DNA of 9,107 bases from the NCBI GenBank assembly GCA_900554595.1, contig USHZ01000073.1, forward strand, positions 1 to 9,107, given 5' to 3'. Below the pieces are notes generated by a model. The model was not told where the DNA came from, made no database searches, and worked only from the letters and a program-made list of their open reading frames with translations. This document shows positions 6,248-9,107 of this stretch, piece after piece. The stretch comes from an uncultured Collinsella sp. Lineage in GTDB: Bacteria > Actinomycetota > Coriobacteriia > Coriobacteriales > Coriobacteriaceae. The position numbers were made by a program, and so were the translations under genes. Each line of letters starts with the position of its first letter. Position 1 is the first letter of the stretch.

Positions 6248-7138
6248 CTAATCCACGCGCTTGTCGCCCATAAAGAAGAGCGCCACCGTACCAGGTCCGG
6301 TGTGCGAACCGATCAGAGTACCGATGTTATTGATCTCGATCTTGCCTTTGAGCTGCGGAACCTGTTCCTCAATCAGCGCTGCAACCGCCTCGGCATCCTC
6401 GCGGCACGCCGAATGGGACAAGATGCACTTACCCGAATAATCCGCACCGTCCTGCACGTGTGCCATCATGGTCTTAGCCATCTCGGAAATCGCGCGCTTC
6501 TTAGTGCGAATCTTCTCACGTGGCGACAGCCCACCTTCGCAATCGACCGTCATAAGTGGGCAAATCTTAAGCGCCGTGCCGATGATCGCGCTCGCAGCCG
6601 AAATGCGACCGCCGCGCAGGTAGCTCGACAGATCGGTCGAGAAGAACCAGTGGTGAAGGTTGAGTTTATGCTCCTCAATCCAAGCGGCCGTCTCGTCGAG
6701 CGAAGCGCCACCATCGCGAATGTCGGCGGCACATTCCGCCAGCAGGCCAAAGCCCGAAGACGCCGCCAGCGAATCGATGACGCGCACCTTGCCGCCCTGA
6801 GGATAGCGATCCGCGAGCATCTGCGCCGCAACGCAGGCCGATCCATACGTGCCCGAAATACCCGACGACAACGTCAGGTGCAGCACGTCTTTACCCTCGG
6901 CAACAAACGGCTCCCAAAACTCCTCGTACTCACCCACGCTCACCTGAGACGTCTTGGGCATGGCGCCCGCGGCGATCTGGGCAAAAAACTCGTCCGGCGT
7001 AATCGACTGATACAGATCGTCCGTATAGACAACATCGTCGATCTCGTAATGAAAACACACGACAGGGATATTGCGCGACGCAAAGAACTCACGGGTTCGA
7101 TCGGCGGCGGATTCACAGGTCAGGACAAAATCACTCAT
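6248..7138 (-). CDS. DegV family fatty-acid-binding protein
   Basis: A 296-aa cytoplasmic protein of full family length. Family knowledge: DegV (FakB-type) proteins bind a long-chain fatty acid between two domains; some present it to the kinase FakA for phosphorylation and phospholipid synthesis. Seen: an N-terminal LTCESAAD (in place of the usual TDSTAD), PKTSQVSVGEY (61-71), LTLSSGISGTYGSA (88-101) whose serines usually contact the fatty-acid carboxylate, SLAASSGFGLL (123-133), DLSSYLRGGRIS (169-180) and the C-terminal GSHTGPGTVALFF (277-289) with the conserved histidine H279. All family landmarks are present. Start: AAGGAG (7150-7145) lies 6 bases before ATG 7138. No fakA-like gene is in the window, so its kinase partner, if any, is elsewhere. 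It diverges from fbp. The ligand cannot be inferred. Confidence 0.93.
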   Translation of the reverse strand: MSDFVLTCESAADRTREFFASRNIPVVCFHYEIDDVVYTDDLYQSITPDEFFAQIAAGAMPKTSQVSVGEYEEFWEPFVAEGKDVLHLTLSSGISGTYGSACVAAQMLADRYPQGGKVRVIDSLAASSGFGLLAECAADIRDGGASLDETAAWIEEHKLNLHHWFFSTDLSSYLRGGRISAASAIIGTALKICPLMTVDCEGGLSPREKIRTKKRAISEMAKTMMAHVQDGADYSGKCILSHSACREDAEAVAALIEEQVPQLKGKIEINNIGTLIGSHTGPGTVALFFMGDKRVD

Positions 7139-7166
7139 ATGAGGCTCCTTAAGTATTGATGTGTAA

Positions 7167-7177
7167 ATTATCGCACA
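7167..7177 (-). promoter_or_regulatory. Candidate extended -10 promoter of the DegV gene
   Basis: On the minus strand TGTGCGATAAT (7177-7167) carries an extended -10 (TGC then GATAAT). A weak -35 (TTGTAT) lies 20 bases upstream, a long spacer that an extended -10 can tolerate. The expected transcript start is near 7160, giving a leader of about 20 bases with AAGGAG at the right place. The same 11-mer precedes the MetRS-like gene. Confidence 0.55.
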
Positions 7178-7329
7178 GCAAGCCTAAATACGATACAAAT
7201 GTCCACTATTTACCAATGCGAACCATGTGTATTGATTATCTTTATCATGAACATCCCCATCCCCGTCATGGGCCAACGTGGGCAAAATCACCCGCTTCGT
7301 CTCCACTCAACCGCCATATCTACCTCAAC
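7178..7329. other. Intergenic DNA between DegV and fbp, mostly unassigned
   Basis: Part of the 320-bp divergent gap (7139-7458). An open frame starts at ATG 7199 and runs 68 codons, but it has no ribosome site and low-complexity composition, so I do not call it. TGATTATCTTTATCA (7233-7247) is an imperfect dyad whose right half, TTTATCA, recurs in the fbp-proximal repeats. Otherwise I see nothing assignable. Confidence 0.4.
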
Positions 7330-7341
7330 TAAATCGATTTA
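7330..7341. promoter_or_regulatory. 12-bp perfect palindrome upstream of fbp
   Basis: TAAATCGATTTA is a perfect 12-bp palindrome about 117 bp before the fbp start, in otherwise non-coding DNA. Its size and two-fold symmetry suit a dimeric regulator. No known regulator consensus is assigned. Confidence 0.4.
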
Positions 7342-7349
7342 CCAAACCG

Positions 7350-7399
7350 TTCAGCCGGCAATTCAGCCGCCGGCGCAAAATCGAAACAAAGCCGGCGCA
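7350..7399. repeat. Cluster of GCCGGC palindromes and short direct repeats
   Basis: TTCAGCCG occurs at 7350-7357 and 7362-7369. GCCGGCGCA occurs at 7369-7377 and 7391-7399, exactly 22 bp apart (two helical turns). GCCGGC palindromes start at 7354, 7369 and 7391. The block lies directly upstream of the fbp dyad and may be part of the same control region. Confidence 0.4.
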
Positions 7400-7400
7400 T

Positions 7401-7438
7401 ACTGATAAACGCTTGACGCTGTTTTATCAGTTTTATCA
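7401..7438 (+). promoter_or_regulatory. Putative fbp promoter/operator: dyad plus tandem repeat
   Basis: ACTGATAAA (7401-7409) and TTTATCAGT (7423-7431) form a perfect 9-bp dyad. GTTTTATCA is repeated exactly in tandem (7421-7429 and 7430-7438). TTGACG (7413-7418), five of six matches to a -35, lies inside the dyad loop. The tandem copies then cover the spacer and -10 zone, where TATCAA (7434-7439) is only a 4/6 match at a short 15-base spacing. Three TTTATCA half-sites around a -35 about 20-60 bp before the fbp start suggest operator control of fbp; the regulator is unknown. Confidence 0.55.
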
Positions 7439-7458
7439 ACCATATCGGAAGGTGCTTC

Positions 7459-9107
7459 ATGGTCGCATTCGATCGCAATCCGCAAGACTTTAAGTATCTG
7501 CGTCTGCTGTCGAGACAATTTCCCACCGAGCAATCCGCGTTTACCGAGATCATCAATCTCTCGGCCATTCTCAACCTGCCCAAAGGCACCGAGCATTTTA
7601 TGAGCGACGTGCACGGCGAGTACGAAGCCTTTATGCACATCCTCAACAACTGCTCGGGCGTCGTGCGCGAACATGTCGACGAGATCTTTGGCGACACGCT
7701 CACCTTTGACGAAAAGGGCGAGCTGTGCACGCTTATCTACTACCCGCGCGAGAAGATCGAGCTTGTCCGCAGCCGGCGCGAGGACTCGCCCACCTGGTAC
7801 AAGACCATGCTCGACCAGCTCATTGTGGTCGCCCGCTCGCTTTCGAGCCGCTATACCCGCTCCAAGGTGCGCAAGGCCATCCCGCGCGATTACGCCTACA
7901 TCATCGACGAGCTGCTGCACACGCATCCGGACGAGAACAACTATCGTGTGCGCTATCACGAGCGCATCGTTGAGTCCATCCTAGAGACCGCAAGCGCCGA
8001 CGACTTTATCGAGTCGCTCGCCTCGCTCATCAAGCGCCTGGCCGTCGACCACCTGCACCTGGTGGGCGATATCTTCGACCGTGGCGGCGGCGCTGCCAAG
8101 ATTATGGACCGCCTGCTCACCTATCATTCGCTCGACATTCAGTGGGGCAACCATGATCTGCTGTGGATGGGCGCCGCTGCCGGCGAGCCCGCCTGCATCG
8201 CCACGGTGCTGCGCAACAACCTGCGCTACGACAATTACGAGATCCTTGAGAACGACTACGGCATCTCGCTGCGCGAGCTTGTCGCCTTTGCCGATGCCAC
8301 CTATTCCGCCGGCGAGTCCATCAGCCCGCTGATCAAGGCCATCAACGTGCTGCTCTTTAAACTCGAGGGCCAGATTATCCAGCGTCACCCCGAGTTCGAC
8401 ATGGCCGACCGTCTGCTGCTCGACAAGATCGACCACGACTCCGGCACGGTCACGCTCGCCGACGGCAGCGTGTGGCCGCTCACGACCAACGACTTCCCCA
8501 CCGTCGACCCGACGGACCCCTACACGCTCACGCCCCAGGAGCAACACATCATCGACAAGCTCGTGTCCGAGTTTGTCACCGCCGATCACCTGCATCGCCA
8601 TATCGATTTCCTCTACACCCACGGCTCGATGTACAAGGTCGCCAACGGCAATCTGCTGTTCCATGGCTGCGTGCCGCTCAACGAGGATGGTACCTTTAGC
8701 AGCATGAACTGCCTGGACACCTGGCACGCAGGCCGCGATTATCTCGATTTTTGCGACCATATCGCCCGCCGAGCCTGGCGCGTCGGCGACCGCGATGCCC
8801 TCGACTGGATGTGGTACCTGTGGATCGGCTTTAACTCACCCGCCAGCGGACGCCTGGTGCGTACCTTTGAGCGCGCCTATATCGCCGATAAGAGCACCTG
8901 GGTCGAGCCGATGGACCCGTACTTTACGCTAACCAAGTCGCCCTCGGTCTGCGACGACATCATGCGCGAGTTCGGCGTTGCCCCCATGGCATGTTCGCCG
9001 ACCGGCCACATCATCAACGGCCATACGCCCGTCAAGACGACCAAAGGCGAGCAGCCCATCCGCGCCGAGGGCAAGCTGCTGGTCATCGATGGCGGCTTCT
9101 GCCGCGC
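7459..9107 (+). CDS. fbp: Class III fructose-1,6-bisphosphatase (3' end cut by window)
   Basis: The protein hydrolyses fructose 1,6-bisphosphate to fructose 6-phosphate, the committed step of gluconeogenesis, in the cytoplasm. It is the Firmicutes-type class III enzyme, built on a metallophosphatase core unrelated to classes I and II. Seen: 549 open codons starting MVAFDRNPQDFKYLRLLSRQ; metal-binding motifs SDVHGEY (49-55), GDIFDRG (203-209) and GNHD (230-233); the TWYKTMLDQLI and SKVRKAIPRDYAYIIDELL helical segments; LFHGCVPLN; and GHTPV (521-525) followed by IDGGF (543-547). Class III enzymes usually run about 640-670 aa, so roughly the last hundred residues lie past the window edge. Start: GGAAGG (7447-7452) sits at normal distance from ATG 7459. 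The repeat-rich region upstream suggests transcriptional control, plausible for a gluconeogenic enzyme that must be kept off during glycolysis (inference). There is no frameshift or missing motif. Confidence 0.96.
   Translation, partial: MVAFDRNPQDFKYLRLLSRQFPTEQSAFTEIINLSAILNLPKGTEHFMSDVHGEYEAFMHILNNCSGVVREHVDEIFGDTLTFDEKGELCTLIYYPREKIELVRSRREDSPTWYKTMLDQLIVVARSLSSRYTRSKVRKAIPRDYAYIIDELLHTHPDENNYRVRYHERIVESILETASADDFIESLASLIKRLAVDHLHLVGDIFDRGGGAAKIMDRLLTYHSLDIQWGNHDLLWMGAAAGEPACIATVLRNNLRYDNYEILENDYGISLRELVAFADATYSAGESISPLIKAINVLLFKLEGQIIQRHPEFDMADRLLLDKIDHDSGTVTLADGSVWPLTTNDFPTVDPTDPYTLTPQEQHIIDKLVSEFVTADHLHRHIDFLYTHGSMYKVANGNLLFHGCVPLNEDGTFSSMNCLDTWHAGRDYLDFCDHIARRAWRVGDRDALDWMWYLWIGFNSPASGRLVRTFERAYIADKSTWVEPMDPYFTLTKSPSVCDDIMREFGVAPMACSPTGHIINGHTPVKTTKGEQPIRAEGKLLVIDGGFCR

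Noticed and set aside
7199..7405. A 68-codon plus-strand frame in the DegV-fbp gap.
   Set aside because: No Shine-Dalgarno, S/T/P/Q-rich low-complexity product, and it overlaps the palindromes and repeats of the control region.
7981..8760. A 259-codon minus-strand frame inside fbp.
   Set aside because: Antisense shadow within an intact class III FBPase frame.
1..9107. A search by eye for CRISPR arrays, insertion sequences, tRNA genes, toxin-antitoxin pairs and phage or defence genes.
   Set aside because: No regularly spaced repeats, transposase motifs, cloverleaf-like sequence or defence domains were found. Composition is fairly even and the genes look like core genome.

Overview
The window reads as ordinary chromosome of a GC-rich Gram-positive bacterium. 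A Coriobacteriia member such as Collinsella is my best guess. The grounds are strong GC-ending codon use, GGAGG-type ribosome sites, a class III (Firmicutes-type) fructose-1,6-bisphosphatase, a QueH-type queuosine enzyme, and DegV and DUF3267 proteins typical of gut Gram-positives. This assignment is inference; no rRNA gene or other taxonomic marker is present. I see no transposase, phage gene, tRNA, rRNA or CRISPR array.

Layout. Two leftward genes come first: queH (11-586) and, upstream of it, a DUF3267 membrane zincin (648-1217). Divergent from these, two rightward genes follow: a large methionyl-tRNA-synthetase-like protein (1350-3500) and an RsmB/NOP-family RNA m5C methyltransferase (3560-4663). 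A 56-codon membrane microprotein (4688-4858, leftward), too short for most gene callers, converges on the methyltransferase. Next is a rightward TIM-barrel protein with long tails at both ends (5049-6140), closed by a strong intrinsic terminator (6151-6192). A leftward DegV-family lipid-binding protein (6248-7138) and a rightward fbp gene (7459 to beyond the window end) then diverge from a 320-bp intergenic region rich in palindromes and repeats.

The left half has a translation and RNA-modification theme (QueH for tRNA queuosine, an aminoacyl-tRNA-synthetase-like protein, an RNA m5C methyltransferase). The right half holds gluconeogenesis (fbp) and a fatty-acid-binding protein. No operon of more than two genes is evident.

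The items most worth attention are: (1) the MetRS-like protein, which keeps the fold, HIGH-type motif and zinc knuckle but appears to have lost the KMSKS lysine and several methionine-pocket residues; (2) the fbp upstream region, where a 9-bp dyad and an exact 9-bp tandem repeat surround a -35-like TTGACG; (3) a motif shared by two intergenic gaps, which may be a dispersed element; and (4) the unannotated microprotein.
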